Of a stretch of DNA of 64,000 bases, positions 44,153-54,271 are shown piece by piece. The notes beneath the pieces are model-generated. The model had not been told where the DNA came from, ran no database searches, and worked only from the letters and a program-made list of their open reading frames with translations. Origin of the DNA: Labilibaculum antarcticum (GTDB lineage Bacteria; Bacteroidota; Bacteroidia; Bacteroidales; Marinifilaceae); contig NZ_AP018042.1 of assembly GCF_002356295.1 (NCBI RefSeq), positions 2,450,361-2,514,360 of the forward strand. Reading direction: 5' to 3'. The position numbers and the translations under genes were made by a program. Positions within the stretch are counted from its first letter, which is position 1; each line of letters begins with the position of its first letter.

Positions 44153-45085
44153 TTATAAAAATCGAATACTCTTATATTTCTGGTTTCGTTTTTCCAATTT
44201 CGTATTGAATCGATAAGCTAATAAAAACTCATGCGATCCTTTTGCAATTTTTGAGGTTGAAATGTCGTAAGCATATCCAATTTGGATACCATTATTAAAC
44301 AAAACGCCCAACAATCCGACAATGGCGTCATCAACCCTATATGAAACGCCTCCCCAAATCTTTTTATTGTATCTGATGTTCGTATTTATATCAAATTGAG
44401 ATACTACGGCATCAGTTTTATAAAAAATCGATGGTAAAACTTCCCACGATTCATCTAATTCGTATCGATATCCTGCCATGGCATAATAATGACGAGCAAG
44501 ATAGGTTTCAATATTTTCATTATATCCAATATTTGGTTTGTTCAGATGGCTTACGGAAGTTCCAACATAAAAGTTGTCTGTTTTATAATAAATTCCTAAT
44601 CCTAAATCAAAAACCATTTTACTATCGTCTACGCTAGCAGAGCCAAGATCGTCTTCAGGACTTGAGAAACCATCTCCATCTGGAACAAACCATTCTCCTT
44701 TTAAGGAATTATTTTGAAACCCGAAACTAAACCCAATATTTAAAGAACTTTCACCTATTTTTTTTTGATATGCATAACTAAAACGCATGCCGGTATTCTT
44801 TTCGAAGCCTAATTTATCACTTAATATAGTTAAGCCAACTCCATGATCTGCTCCCATAAATGTAATGGGTGTGCTTATATTAAACACTGTGGTAACGGGT
44901 GCATTTTCGAAACCAACCCATTGTTGACGATTAATCGCCGATACAACTATATCCTTGTCTGCACCAGCAAAAGCAGGGTTTACAGAAAGAATATTAAACA
45001 TGTTTTGACTGAACTGTGGATCCTGTTGAGCCTTTATTGATAAGGAAAAACAAGCTAGGAATATGAAGAAAATAAATTTTTTCAT
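44153..45085 (-). CDS. porP: PorP/SprF-family type IX secretion outer-membrane protein
   Basis: About 310 residues with a signal peptide (KKFIFFIFLACFSLSIKAQ). The opening QDPQFSQNMFNILSVNPAFAG and NRQQWVGFENAPVTTVFNI are the PorP/SprF signature; the protein is an outer-membrane beta-barrel that helps secretion or surface attachment, and anchors the periplasmic ring in some systems. It is the first gene of the T9SS transcript here. I chose the second Met (45085) since it starts a cleaner signal peptide; the first Met at 45094 adds three residues. Confidence 0.93.
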   Translation of the reverse strand: MKKFIFFIFLACFSLSIKAQQDPQFSQNMFNILSVNPAFAGADKDIVVSAINRQQWVGFENAPVTTVFNISTPITFMGADHGVGLTILSDKLGFEKNTGMRFSYAYQKKIGESSLNIGFSFGFQNNSLKGEWFVPDGDGFSSPEDDLGSASVDDSKMVFDLGLGIYYKTDNFYVGTSVSHLNKPNIGYNENIETYLARHYYAMAGYRYELDESWEVLPSIFYKTDAVVSQFDINTNIRYNKKIWGGVSYRVDDAIVGLLGVLFNNGIQIGYAYDISTSKIAKGSHEFLLAYRFNTKLEKRNQKYKSIRFL

Positions 45086-45094
45086 GTATAACAT

Positions 45095-45462
45095 TATGGT
45101 TCAGTAACGGTCAAAAACTGTGAAAAGTAAAGTAAATAAAAATAAACGTTCCTTACAAGTTTTATCAGAGGTTCAGGTACATTAATCATTAATTTTGATG
45201 TTTCTATTTGAAACTTAATTTTAGGACTTATAATATTAGATTAAATAACATGAAATCAGACTTAACTAGTTAATCGTTGATTCAGGTACTTAATTGTAAG
45301 TCTTATTTACGAGGGTTTTATTGTTTTGTTAAGAATTTTCAGGTTTTTTAATGAGGGGTTAACAATAAGGACGGATTATGGAGGGTTTGATTTCAATTGT
45401 AAAGCAATAAAAAAGGGCTGTCTGTGTAGATAGACAACCCTTAACTTTTTTTTTAGATATTT
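45095..45462. other. Intergenic region between the T9SS operon and topA
   Basis: This 368-base stretch should hold the promoter of the porP-gldKLMN operon (right end of porP), but I found no exact TAnnTTTG box near 45100-45180. TTCAGGTAC followed within a few bases by TTAAT appears twice (45172 and 45281). A terminator for topA lies at 45413-45454. Confidence 0.4.
45413..45454 (-). terminator. Terminator of topA
   Basis: Hairpin AAGGG-C-TGTCT / AGACA-A-CCCTT with one mismatch; T runs on both strands (minus TTTTTTATTG; plus T9), directly after the topA stop. Confidence 0.8.
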
Positions 45463-47871
45463 TTATTTTTTTGCCTTCTTTGCTGTGGAGGTCTTTTTTG
45501 CAGTTGTTGCTTTCTTCTTAACAGGCGCTTTCTTTGTAACTGGCGCCTTTTTAGTAGTTTTCTTTTTTGGTGCTGATTTAATGATTTTCAAACAATCCTC
45601 GTAGGTAAGCGTTTTAGGATCTTCAATATCTTTAGCAAGTCGGTAATTTTCCTTTTGAAATGATATGTATGGTCCCCAGCGTCCGTTAAGAATTTGCAAT
45701 TCTGCATCTTCATCAAAGGATTTGATATGCTTTAAACGATCTTTTTCCTTTTTTTCCTCTATAAGGACAATTGCCCGCTCCAAATCAATTTCCATTGGAT
45801 CATCTACATCTTTCTGTAAAGATGCAAATTTCCCATCGTGACGAACGTAAGGGCCAAATCGACCGATAGCAACCACAACTTTCTTATCTTCATACAGACC
45901 AAGGTCTCTGGGAAGTTTAAATAAATCGATAACTTCTTCAAGAGTGATTGTTTCCAAGTGCTGACCAGTGCGTAGGCTTGCAAATTTTGGTGCTTCTGCT
46001 TCCTTATCTTCCGAGCTTTCACCTAATTGCGCCATTGGACCATATCTTCCAATACGTACCAATATTACTTTTCCAGTTACTGGATCATTTCCAATAATTC
46101 GTTCTCCTGTTTCTCTTTCAGATTCCGCAAGAGTTTTCTCTACGTTAGCATGAAATGGATTGTAAAATTTCCCGATCATTTCGTACCATACCAATTTCCC
46201 AATAGCGATATCATCAAATTCTTTTTCCACGTCAGCAGTGAAATTATAATTCATGATTTTTGTAAAATGCTTATTTAAAAAGTCAGTAACAACCATTCCT
46301 ATATCCGAAGGAAAAAGTTTTTTGTTTTCGGCTCCGGTAATTTGAGTCTTGGTTTCTTCTGAAATATTATTTTCCTGAAGAGTAAGTACTTCAAAGTTTC
46401 TTTCTATTCCATCTCTAGATTCCTTAACAACATATCCCCGATTTTGAACGGTTGTAATTGTTGGTGCGTAGGTAGATGGTCGGCCAATTCCTAATTCTTC
46501 CAGTTTTTTCACCAAACTCGCCTCGGTATATCTTGCAGGACGGTAGGTGAAGTTCTGAGTGGCATTCATTACTTCTTCGCTTAGCAAATCACCAACTGTA
46601 ACAGTTGGCAGAAGAGCTTCTTCTTCTTTTTGATTTTCATCATCCGAAGATTCCATATATACTTTGAAGAATCCATCGAACTTAATCATTTCACCCGATG
46701 CTACAAGTAATTTGTCGTTCGTAGAGATGCTAATTTTGATGTTTGTTTTTTCTAATTTAGCATCAGCCATTTGAGAGGCTATGGTTCGCTTCCAAATTAA
46801 ATTGTATAAACGAATTTCATTTGATTCTCCAGAAACACTATCCTTATTTAAATTTGTTGGACGAATAGCCTCGTGAGCTTCTTGCGCTCCCTTGTTTTTT
46901 GTTTTATATCTTCTAATTTTTACATATTCAGAACCATGACGTCTGGTGATTTCTTCCTCTGCTCCATTAAGTGCAGTTTCAGATAGATTCAAGGAGTCAG
47001 TTCTCATGTATGTAATATTTCCCGCTTCATACAAGCGTTGAGCAACGGTCATTGTTTGTGCAACAGAAAAGCCAAGTTTTCTACTTGCCTCCTGCTGTAA
47101 TGTAGAAGTTGTAAAAGGTGCTGCCGGTTTACGCGTCGAGGGTTTTTTCTCGATATCGCTAACTCGGTATTCACCATTTTTACAACTGTTTAAAAAAGCA
47201 AGAGTCTCTTCTTTTGTTGAAAATCTTTTAGGGAGTTCTGCTTTTAGTGTTCTTTCATCACCATTATTATCCGTGACTGTAAGATGTGCAACAACTTTGA
47301 AGTAAGATTCAGATTTAAAGTCAATAATTTCTCTTTCTCTTTCAACAATCAATCGAACAGCTACCGATTGTACTCGTCCAGCAGATAATTGAGGTTTGAC
47401 TTTTTTCCACAAAACAGGAGAAACCTCAAAACCAACTAATCTGTCTAGAATTCTTCGTGCCTGCTGAGCATTAACCAGATTCACATCGATATCACGTGGA
47501 CTTTTGATTGCATTTAAGATTGCATCTTTTGTGATTTCATGGAAAACAATCCGTTTTGTGTTTTCTTTTTTAAGCTTAAGGACTTCGAATAAGTGCCAAG
47601 CAATTGCTTCTCCCTCGCGATCCTCATCAGATGCGATCCATACAGTAGTTGCTTCTTTTGCTAATTTTTTCAATTCGGCAACCACCTTTTTTTTATCAGT
47701 GGATACGATATAATTTGGGGCGAAATTATTCTTGATATCAATTCCAAAATCTTTCTTCTCTAAGTCTCTAATGTGCCCAAAGCTAGACTTTACCACAAAG
47801 TTTTCACCTAAAAACTTTTCGATAGTTTTTGCTTTTGCTGGGGACTCAACTATAACTAAATTCTCTACCAT
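45463..47871 (-). CDS. topA: DNA topoisomerase I
   Basis: 802 residues. The Toprim domain is at the N terminus (NLVIVESPAKAKTIEKFLG; IASDEDREGEAIAWHL), the active-site tyrosine lies in GNITYMRTDSLNLSE, and SAGRVQSVAVRLIVERE is the topoisomerase IA signature. C-terminal topoisomerase-like repeats lack the zinc-binding cysteine clusters seen in many proteobacteria and end in a long Lys/Ala/Thr tail (about 35 residues), probably DNA-binding. Relaxes negative supercoils. Confidence 0.97.
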   Translation of the reverse strand: MVENLVIVESPAKAKTIEKFLGENFVVKSSFGHIRDLEKKDFGIDIKNNFAPNYIVSTDKKKVVAELKKLAKEATTVWIASDEDREGEAIAWHLFEVLKLKKENTKRIVFHEITKDAILNAIKSPRDIDVNLVNAQQARRILDRLVGFEVSPVLWKKVKPQLSAGRVQSVAVRLIVEREREIIDFKSESYFKVVAHLTVTDNNGDERTLKAELPKRFSTKEETLAFLNSCKNGEYRVSDIEKKPSTRKPAAPFTTSTLQQEASRKLGFSVAQTMTVAQRLYEAGNITYMRTDSLNLSETALNGAEEEITRRHGSEYVKIRRYKTKNKGAQEAHEAIRPTNLNKDSVSGESNEIRLYNLIWKRTIASQMADAKLEKTNIKISISTNDKLLVASGEMIKFDGFFKVYMESSDDENQKEEEALLPTVTVGDLLSEEVMNATQNFTYRPARYTEASLVKKLEELGIGRPSTYAPTITTVQNRGYVVKESRDGIERNFEVLTLQENNISEETKTQITGAENKKLFPSDIGMVVTDFLNKHFTKIMNYNFTADVEKEFDDIAIGKLVWYEMIGKFYNPFHANVEKTLAESERETGERIIGNDPVTGKVILVRIGRYGPMAQLGESSEDKEAEAPKFASLRTGQHLETITLEEVIDLFKLPRDLGLYEDKKVVVAIGRFGPYVRHDGKFASLQKDVDDPMEIDLERAIVLIEEKKEKDRLKHIKSFDEDAELQILNGRWGPYISFQKENYRLAKDIEDPKTLTYEDCLKIIKSAPKKKTTKKAPVTKKAPVKKKATTAKKTSTAKKAKK

Positions 47872-48078
47872 ACTTGTATCTTTACTTTGGAAAGTTTAGG
47901 TTTAAATTTTTGCAAAGTAAAACAATAAGGATTCTAATTTCAAAATTTATGATGATTATTTTGAAATTAGCTATTTCAGATATCTTAAATAATTTGATAT
48001 AATTAGATGATGTACCTCCTTTAATTGTTCGAATAATATTTGCTATTTTTACAGCACAATTAAATTAATTGATTTAAA

Positions 48079-50451
48079 ATGTCAGAAAACAATATCGAGA
48101 CTAATCCGATTATCGAACAGGAATCGAAATTAAGAACTTTTAAAAAACCTCTCATTATATTCTGGTCGGTTTTTTTGATTGGTGTCTTACTAGTTATTTT
48201 ATTTTTTGCCGGTGTTTCAAATGGTACATTTGGTTTTATGCCTTCATTTGAAGAGCTGGAAAATCCAGATAATAGTTTGGCTACCGAAGTGTATACCGTA
48301 GATGGTAACCTGATTGGTAAGTTCTATTTTGAAAATAGATCTTTTGTTGAATATCCTGATTTATCTTCATTTTTAGTAGATGCCTTGATAGCTACAGAGG
48401 ATGTTCGGTTTAATGATCATTCAGGAATTGATATTCGCGGTTTAGGTCGTGTTGCTATCGGATTGGTAACTGGAAATAGAAGTGCGGGAGGGGGAAGTAC
48501 AATTTCTCAGCAATTGGCGAAAATGTTGTTTCCACGTGAGAGTTTTGAGAAAAAATTTGATATCGTTTTTAGAAAATTTCGTGAATGGGTGATTGCGGTA
48601 AAGTTGGAGCGAAGCTATACTAAAGAGGAAATCATGACAATGTATTTTAATAAATTTGATTTTTTAAACCTGGCTGTGGGAATTAAATCGGCTGCGAACG
48701 TATATTTTAATACGACACCCGATTCTCTTCGTGTTGAACAGGCTGCTATGCTTGTGGGCATGGCAAAGAATCCATCCTATTTTAATCCCTTACGTAGGCC
48801 TGAATTGACATTGGATAGAAGAAATGTTGTTTTATCGCAGATGGTCAAGTATGATTACTTATCGGAGATGGAGTTCGATTCTTTAAAAAATATTCCATTA
48901 GAAATAGATTTCCAGAAAGTGGATCATAAAAGAGGAATGGCACCCTATTTTAGAGAGTACTTACGTGCTTCTTTTACAGCAAATAAACCGTTAAGAAATC
49001 AATATCCATCCTATGCATATCAGCAATTTCATAAAGATTCTTTAGAATGGGAAAGTAATCCTTTTTATGGATGGTGCAATAAAAATGTGAAAGTAGATGG
49101 AACTCCATACAATATATATACGGATGGACTGAAAATATATACAACCCTTGATTCCAGAATGCAGCGATATGCGGAAGAGGCTGTGGTTGAGCATCTGGGC
49201 TTGGATTTACAGATGGCATTTAACCGCGAGAAAGAGAATCATAAGAATCCTCCTTTTTCTGATGATTTAACTGACGAGGATGTCGCGCAAAATATTGAAA
49301 CTTCCATGAGAAGAAGTGAAAGATATCGTGTTTTAAAGAAAAATGGCATGAGTATGGATTCCATTCGATTGGTATTTAAGGATCCAACGAAAATGAAAAT
49401 TTTCACATGGAAAGGAGAAAGAGATACCATTTTGAGCCCTAATGATTCCATGCTTTACATGAAAGGATTTTTACGTGCCGGATTTATGTCAATGGAACCT
49501 CAGACCGGAGAAGTACGGGCGTATGTAGGAGGACCGAATTTTGAGCACTTTATGTACGATATGGTTAATGTTGGTAAACGCCAGGTAGGATCAGTGATAA
49601 AACCGTTTTTGTATACACTCGCGATGAAGGAAGGTCTAAGTCCTTGTGATAGGGTGCCAAACATTCCACAAACATTTATTTTGCCTGACGGTTCTCCATG
49701 GACAGCAAAAAATTCTACTGATGCCAGGAGCGGTGAAATGGTGACTTTAAAGTGGGGATTGGCTCATTCGGTGAATTATATATCCGGTTGGGTGTTGAAG
49801 CAAACCACACCAGAATCGGTTGTTGAAATGGCTCATAAAATGGGTATTATTAGTGAAATTGATCCGGTTCCATCTATCTTTTTAGGAACCTCAGAGATTA
49901 CGGTATATGAGATGGTTGGTGCGTACTCAACTTTTGTAAATAAAGGGGTTTACATCAAACCAAGTTTCATTACAAAAGTAGAAGATCACAAGGGAAATTT
50001 GCTTGCTCAATCGGTTCCTCGAAAACGCGAGGTGATGGATGAACGAACAGCCTATTTAATGACGAATTTATTGGAAGGTGTGGTTCAGAGAGGTACAGGG
50101 GTGAGATTACGGTTTACTTACGGTTTAAATAATCCGATTGGGGGTAAAACCGGAACTACTCAGAATCAGTCAGATGGCTGGTTCATGGGGATTACTCCCG
50201 AATTAGTATCCGGCGTATGGGTTGGTGCAGAAGATCGTTCTGTTCATTTTGAGGGGATTAGACTGGGACAGGGAGCGAATATGGCATTGCCAATTTGGGC
50301 TCTTTATATGCAGAAGGTTTATGCCGATAAAAGTTTAGGACTTACTCAGGGAGATTTTGAAAAACCAAGAGGTGTAAGTATAAATCTTGATTGTGATGAC
50401 GACTCAAATACGAATGAATTAATTGAGTCGGAGAATGACGATTTCTTTTAA
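48079..50451 (+). CDS. Class A penicillin-binding protein (PBP1A-type, bifunctional)
   Basis: 790 residues: a cytoplasmic tail, one membrane segment (about 27-50), a GT51 glycosyltransferase domain (ALIATEDVRFNDHSGIDIRG, GGGSTISQQLAKMLF) and a transpeptidase domain with GSVIKPF (Ser in S-x-x-K), SVNYISG and GGKTGTTQNQSD. It polymerises and cross-links peptidoglycan at the outer face of the inner membrane. About 40 bases after its stop a cobalamin riboswitch begins on the same strand. Confidence 0.96.
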   Translation: MSENNIETNPIIEQESKLRTFKKPLIIFWSVFLIGVLLVILFFAGVSNGTFGFMPSFEELENPDNSLATEVYTVDGNLIGKFYFENRSFVEYPDLSSFLVDALIATEDVRFNDHSGIDIRGLGRVAIGLVTGNRSAGGGSTISQQLAKMLFPRESFEKKFDIVFRKFREWVIAVKLERSYTKEEIMTMYFNKFDFLNLAVGIKSAANVYFNTTPDSLRVEQAAMLVGMAKNPSYFNPLRRPELTLDRRNVVLSQMVKYDYLSEMEFDSLKNIPLEIDFQKVDHKRGMAPYFREYLRASFTANKPLRNQYPSYAYQQFHKDSLEWESNPFYGWCNKNVKVDGTPYNIYTDGLKIYTTLDSRMQRYAEEAVVEHLGLDLQMAFNREKENHKNPPFSDDLTDEDVAQNIETSMRRSERYRVLKKNGMSMDSIRLVFKDPTKMKIFTWKGERDTILSPNDSMLYMKGFLRAGFMSMEPQTGEVRAYVGGPNFEHFMYDMVNVGKRQVGSVIKPFLYTLAMKEGLSPCDRVPNIPQTFILPDGSPWTAKNSTDARSGEMVTLKWGLAHSVNYISGWVLKQTTPESVVEMAHKMGIISEIDPVPSIFLGTSEITVYEMVGAYSTFVNKGVYIKPSFITKVEDHKGNLLAQSVPRKREVMDERTAYLMTNLLEGVVQRGTGVRLRFTYGLNNPIGGKTGTTQNQSDGWFMGITPELVSGVWVGAEDRSVHFEGIRLGQGANMALPIWALYMQKVYADKSLGLTQGDFEKPRGVSINLDCDDDSNTNELIESENDDFF

Positions 50452-50493
50452 AATTATAGTTGGAAGATCGATATATTTTCTTAAAATTGCAAA

Positions 50494-50663
50494 GATGTTT
50501 AGGTTCCCGAAAGGGAATAATAGGGAATCCTGTTTAAAGCAGGAGCTGTCCCCGCAGCTGTAGATTCCGGTTCGTTTTTCGAATCAATATTTTAAGTCAT
50601 TAGACCACTGTTCTGTAGAATGGGAAGGCACTTAAAATTGGAATAAGCCAGAAGACCTGCCTG
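50494..50663 (+). promoter_or_regulatory. Cobalamin riboswitch (complete aptamer)
   Basis: The conserved blocks of the cobalamin aptamer are all present in order: AGGTTCCCG (50501), GGGAATCCTG (50523), GGAGCTGTCCCCGCAGCTGT (50542), CCACTG (50605), TGGGAAGGC (50621) and the B12 box AGCCAGAAGACCTGCC (50646-50661). No gene for B12 uptake or use follows: there is only a 43-codon ORF and a terminator, and then the convergent radA gene. Confidence 0.93.
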
Positions 50664-50668
50664 AGATC

Positions 50669-50800
50669 ATGGATTTTAGCTTTCGGTGGAAAAAGCGGAA
50701 AGATTCAGTTTATTTCTTTCTATTCCGACGCTATCTGGTTCGAGCTGCCATACTCGAATCGACAAAATTCATAGTAACTGTTTATAAGGCCGAGACTTAA
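50669..50800 (+). CDS. 43-residue ORF directly after the cobalamin riboswitch (doubtful)
   Basis: ATG at 50669 lies a few bases after the B12 box; the product starts MDFSFRWKKRKDSVYFFLFR and ends with KAET. It is basic and hydrophobic and matches nothing I know. The sequence also folds: GGTTCGAG (50737-50744) pairs with CTCGAATC (50753-50760). It may simply be the RNA expression platform of the riboswitch, or a small regulated RNA or peptide. Confidence as a protein is low. Confidence 0.2.
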   Translation: MDFSFRWKKRKDSVYFFLFRRYLVRAAILESTKFIVTVYKAET

Positions 50801-50818
50801 GTTTCGGCCTTTATTTTT
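50786..50818 (+). terminator. Terminator of the riboswitch transcript, overlapping the end of radA
   Basis: Stem AAGGCCGA / TCGGCCTT, with further pairing possible inside and a TTATTTTT tail on the plus strand. The tail overlaps the convergent radA stop codon, so the plus transcript ends at the edge of radA. Confidence 0.85.
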
Positions 50819-52193
50819 ATCTGAAAAGGGTCTGAAATACTTCCCCGACCTTGCTAACCAAATGAATTTTTATTTTAAATTTTGAAGTGTCAAGTCCTTT
50901 GGAATTGTGCTTTGGAATGAAAATTTGTTTGAATCCCAGTTTCTCAGCCTCACTAATTCGCTGATCAATTCTACTAACAGGTCGGATTTCTCCTGATAAT
51001 CCGATTTCTCCGGAAAAACAGACCTCCTTTGGAATAGAGATATCTGTACTTGAAGATAATACGGCCAAAATTACAGCCAAATCGATGGCTGGATCATTTA
51101 CTTTGATTCCTCCGGCAATATTCAAAAATACGTCCTTGGTTGATAGTTTAAAGCCTGCTCTTTTTTCCAATACGGCTAAAAGCATATTTAATCGACGAAG
51201 ATCGAAACCTGTTGAAGAGCGCTGAGGAGTCCCGTAAGCAGCAGAACTAACTAATGCTTGTGTCTCTATAAGAAAAGGGCGCATTCCTTCTATTGATGCC
51301 GAAATAGTAACACCACTTAGGCTTTCATCATCTTGAGAAAGCAAAAGCTCGGATGGGTTCGAGACTTCTCGAAGTCCGTTGTGTTGCATTTCGTAAATTC
51401 CCATTTCAGAGGTAGAGCCAAATCGATTTTTTGTGGATCGCAAAATTCGATACATGTGGTTTTGATCTCCTTCGAATTGAAGAACAGTATCTACCATGTG
51501 TTCCAGAATCTTTGGACCTGCTAAATTTCCATCTTTGGTGATGTGACCAATGAGAATAACGGGTGTAGACGATTCTTTAGCAAAGCGCAGTAACTGAGAT
51601 GTACATTCTCTAATTTGCGATACACTGCCAGGGCCCGCTTCTATCGATTCGGTTGCAAGTGTCTGAATGGAATCAATAACGATGATATCCGGAGAGGTAT
51701 TTTTCACATGAGAAAAAATATTCTCCATTGAGGTTTCGCTTACAATCAGACAGTTTTCGTTATCCGAGTTAATGCGATTGCCACGAAGTTTTATTTGTTG
51801 AGCGCTCTCTTCGCCTGAAACATATAAAGTGGTGTAATTTTTTAAGTTTAAAGCAATTTGAAGCGCAAGTGTTGATTTCCCAATTCCAGGTTCACCGCCA
51901 ATTAATATTAATGATCCGGGAACTAATCCTCCTCCTAAAACTCTATTTAATTCCTCATTTTTGGTGTCGAATCTTGATGCTTCAGATGAAGATATTTCAG
52001 ATATTTTTTGTGGCTTGTTTTTCTTGCCTTGTCCATTGGATCCAATAATTTGTGAGGGGCTTGATTTTACCACAACTTCCTCGACAAAGGAATTCCATTC
52101 TCCGCATGAAGGACATTTCCCTACCCATTTTGCAGATTCTACTCCACAAGTTTGACAAAACCAGGCACTTTTTGTTTTTGCTTTGGTGGCCAT
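50817..52193 (-). CDS. radA: DNA repair protein RadA
   Basis: 458 residues. N-terminal C4 zinc finger (CQTCGVESAKWVGKCPSCGEW in pieces), RecA-like ATPase with Walker A GGEPGIGKSTLALQIA, the KNRFG motif (STKNRFGST) that marks RadA, and a C-terminal LonC-like domain (GGIKVNDPAIDLAVILAVLS, GEIGLSGEIRPVSRIDQRI). It assists branch migration in recombinational repair. Normal length. Confidence 0.97.
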   Translation of the reverse strand: MATKAKTKSAWFCQTCGVESAKWVGKCPSCGEWNSFVEEVVVKSSPSQIIGSNGQGKKNKPQKISEISSSEASRFDTKNEELNRVLGGGLVPGSLILIGGEPGIGKSTLALQIALNLKNYTTLYVSGEESAQQIKLRGNRINSDNENCLIVSETSMENIFSHVKNTSPDIIVIDSIQTLATESIEAGPGSVSQIRECTSQLLRFAKESSTPVILIGHITKDGNLAGPKILEHMVDTVLQFEGDQNHMYRILRSTKNRFGSTSEMGIYEMQHNGLREVSNPSELLLSQDDESLSGVTISASIEGMRPFLIETQALVSSAAYGTPQRSSTGFDLRRLNMLLAVLEKRAGFKLSTKDVFLNIAGGIKVNDPAIDLAVILAVLSSSTDISIPKEVCFSGEIGLSGEIRPVSRIDQRISEAEKLGFKQIFIPKHNSKGLDTSKFKIKIHLVSKVGEVFQTLFR

Positions 52194-52205
52194 AAATCTG
52201 AATTA

Positions 52206-52709
52206 TTATTTATTGGTTGAGTTGATTATTTTTTTAATGATTCCTGTTGACGAGAATCCTTCTAGGAAATCAAGAGTTTTAATTTCCCCGCCTTTAGCTT
52301 TAACAATATCGTACCCAACAATATCTTCAGCATCGTAATCGCTTCCCTTCACAAGAATATCAGGCTGTACAAAATTAATTAATTCATAAGGTGTTTGTTC
52401 ACCAAAGTAAATTACCATGTCAACAAAGCCCAATGATGCTAATAGAAAGGCTCTTGAATATTCATCAATTATTGGTCGGTCAGGACCTTTAAGTTTTTGA
52501 ACGGAGGCATCGGTATTTAAACCAATAACAAGTTTGTTACCCATTGAGGCTGCAGTAGCTAAATAATCTAAATGACCTCGGTGAACAAGATCAAAACAAC
52601 CATTAGTGAAAACAATTTTCTTTTCTTTAAAACGCCAAGTTTGCAGTAAGTTAAAAGCATTTTCTTTCTCTGTAATGATTTTATTTTTTACAATATCAAG
52701 TTTATTCAT
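52206..52709 (-). CDS. rfaE2: D-glycero-beta-D-manno-heptose 1-phosphate adenylyltransferase
   Basis: 167 residues, a stand-alone cytidylyltransferase-like domain with VFTNGCFDLVHRGHLDYLA (HxGH-type) and VQKLKGPDRPIIDEYSRA, then a C-terminal ILVKGSDYDAEDIVG. It corresponds to the C-terminal half of HldE and activates heptose-1-phosphate for lipopolysaccharide inner core synthesis. The kinase domain (rfaE1) is not in the window. It is 12 bases upstream of radA and is co-transcribed with it. Confidence 0.92.
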   Translation of the reverse strand: MNKLDIVKNKIITEKENAFNLLQTWRFKEKKIVFTNGCFDLVHRGHLDYLATAASMGNKLVIGLNTDASVQKLKGPDRPIIDEYSRAFLLASLGFVDMVIYFGEQTPYELINFVQPDILVKGSDYDAEDIVGYDIVKAKGGEIKTLDFLEGFSSTGIIKKIINSTNK

Positions 52710-52830
52710 TTAACTGATTTTTTTGAAGGTAGTAATTTACAAGTATAAAGTAACTGAAATAAAGGATCAAGATTCGGGATGAAATTGTTTCAACATTATT
52801 TTGAATTAAATATTTTTGACACAAGGCCAT

Positions 52831-52861
52831 AAAAAAAGGGCTGATCGGTTAGAACAGCCCT
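52831..52861 (-). terminator. Terminator of panCD
   Basis: Minus strand stem AGGGCTG/CAGCCCT with an 11-base loop and T7, just after panD. Confidence 0.9.
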
Positions 52862-52882
52862 GCACTTATAAAATAAGTTAGT

Positions 52883-53233
52883 TTAAATCAATTTGTTAGT
52901 GGCAGTATCTGGAAAAACCAAACTTGGTTCCCATGATTTTGCCTCCTCAAAATCCATAGATGCATAAGAGATGATGATAACAACATCACCAGCAGCACAT
53001 TTTCTGGCAGCAGGCCCATTTAAACAAATGATTCCCGATCCTCTTTCACCACGAATAACGTAGGTTTCTAAACGTTCTCCATTGTTTACGTTAACAATTT
53101 GAACCTTTTCATTTTCAATCAAATTGGCTGCATCCATTAAGTCTTCATCAATGGTTATGCTTCCAACATACTGAAGATTAGCACCAGTTACTGACGCTTT
53201 GTGAATTTTCGATTTACAAACTTCAATGTACAT
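52883..53233 (-). CDS. panD: Aspartate 1-decarboxylase
   Basis: 116 residues. The self-cleavage site is Gly24-Ser25 ([10 protein letters not shown]), from which the pyruvoyl cofactor is made. [21 protein letters not shown] is the other family signature, given in pieces. Converts aspartate to beta-alanine for pantothenate. It lies 11 bases after panC, the enzyme that uses its product. Confidence 0.97.
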   Translation of the reverse strand: MYIEVCKSKIHKASVTGANLQYVGSITIDEDLMDAANLIENEKVQIVNVNNGERLETYVIRGERGSGIICLNGPAARKCAAGDVVIIISYASMDFEEAKSWEPSLVFPDTATNKLI

Positions 53234-53244
53234 ATCGTTTTTTA

Positions 53245-54090
53245 CTAATATTTAAAAGTAACATTATCTATCAGGCGGGTTTTTCCAACCTGAACCGTAA
53301 TACAACCTATTTTATTATTTGACTCATTCCAGTCTTTAATCACCTCAAGAGTTGTATCGTTAACAATCTCAAAATACTCGACCGAAAGATAAATGTTTTT
53401 ATTGATTTCGTCAACAACCCATTCTTTCAATTGAGATACACTTAATTCTGGTGCTAAGTTACGAGCTTTAAATAAAGTTTCAGAGATTTTGCAAGCATTT
53501 TTTCGTTGCTCCTCAGTAAGTAAAACATTTCGTGAGCTCATTGCTAAACCGTCTTTCTCCCTTATAATAGGGCAGGACACAATGTTTACACTTAACTTAA
53601 GGTCTTTTGTCATCTGCTTAATAACAGCTATTTGTTGGAAATCTTTTTGTCCAAAATAGGCGTTGTTAGGGCTTACAATGTCAAAAAGTTTGCTGACAAC
53701 TTGTGCAACACCATTGAAATGCCCTGGACGATTTTTTCCTTCCATTACTTTATCCAGTAATCCGAATTCAAATATTCTTGTGTCTTGTTCAGGATAAATC
53801 TCACTCACATCAGGAATAAAAATCAGGTCTGGTTTGTAGACTGAAAGTTTTTCTAAATCATTTTCAATAGTTCTAGGATAAGATGATAAATCCTCTGGAT
53901 TATTGAACTGAGTGGGGTTCACAAAAATACTAACAACAGTTATGTCGTTGTTTTTTACAGACGCATCGGCTAGAGACAAGTGTCCCTGATGAAGTGCTCC
54001 CATTGTTGGAACAAATCCGATTGTCTTTCCTTCCGACTTAAACTTGCTGATTTTACTTTTAATTTCAGCAACAAGTTTTACTATTTCCAT
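53245..54090 (-). CDS. panC: Pantothenate synthetase
   Basis: 281 residues with the start chosen at 54090. HIGH-type signature in [15 protein letters not shown], substrate-binding [24 protein letters not shown] and [12 protein letters not shown]. Ligates pantoate and beta-alanine using ATP. An earlier Met at 54141 would add 17 residues with no family match; the shorter form has the usual length. Operon with panD; divergent from the glycogen synthase-like gene. Confidence 0.97.
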   Translation of the reverse strand: MEIVKLVAEIKSKISKFKSEGKTIGFVPTMGALHQGHLSLADASVKNNDITVVSIFVNPTQFNNPEDLSSYPRTIENDLEKLSVYKPDLIFIPDVSEIYPEQDTRIFEFGLLDKVMEGKNRPGHFNGVAQVVSKLFDIVSPNNAYFGQKDFQQIAVIKQMTKDLKLSVNIVSCPIIREKDGLAMSSRNVLLTEEQRKNACKISETLFKARNLAPELSVSQLKEWVVDEINKNIYLSVEYFEIVNDTTLEVIKDWNESNNKIGCITVQVGKTRLIDNVTFKY

Positions 54091-54271
54091 TTCTTTAATT
54101 GTGTTCTGTAAAATCTGATTGATTTTCATTTGAGACTGCAAATAAAATAAATAAATACAAATTGAGAAATTATTATTGCATTTAATTGTTTTGTAGGATC
54201 TTTAAGGCTCAGTTTCGAACAGTTTTGTTAATTATTTTTATTAATTTTGCGCAGATAAATTATTAGCGACT

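Noticed and set aside
50731-50760. tRNA-like T-arm (GGTTCGAG...CTCGAATC)
   Set aside because: Only a single hairpin; no acceptor stem, D-arm or anticodon arm around it.
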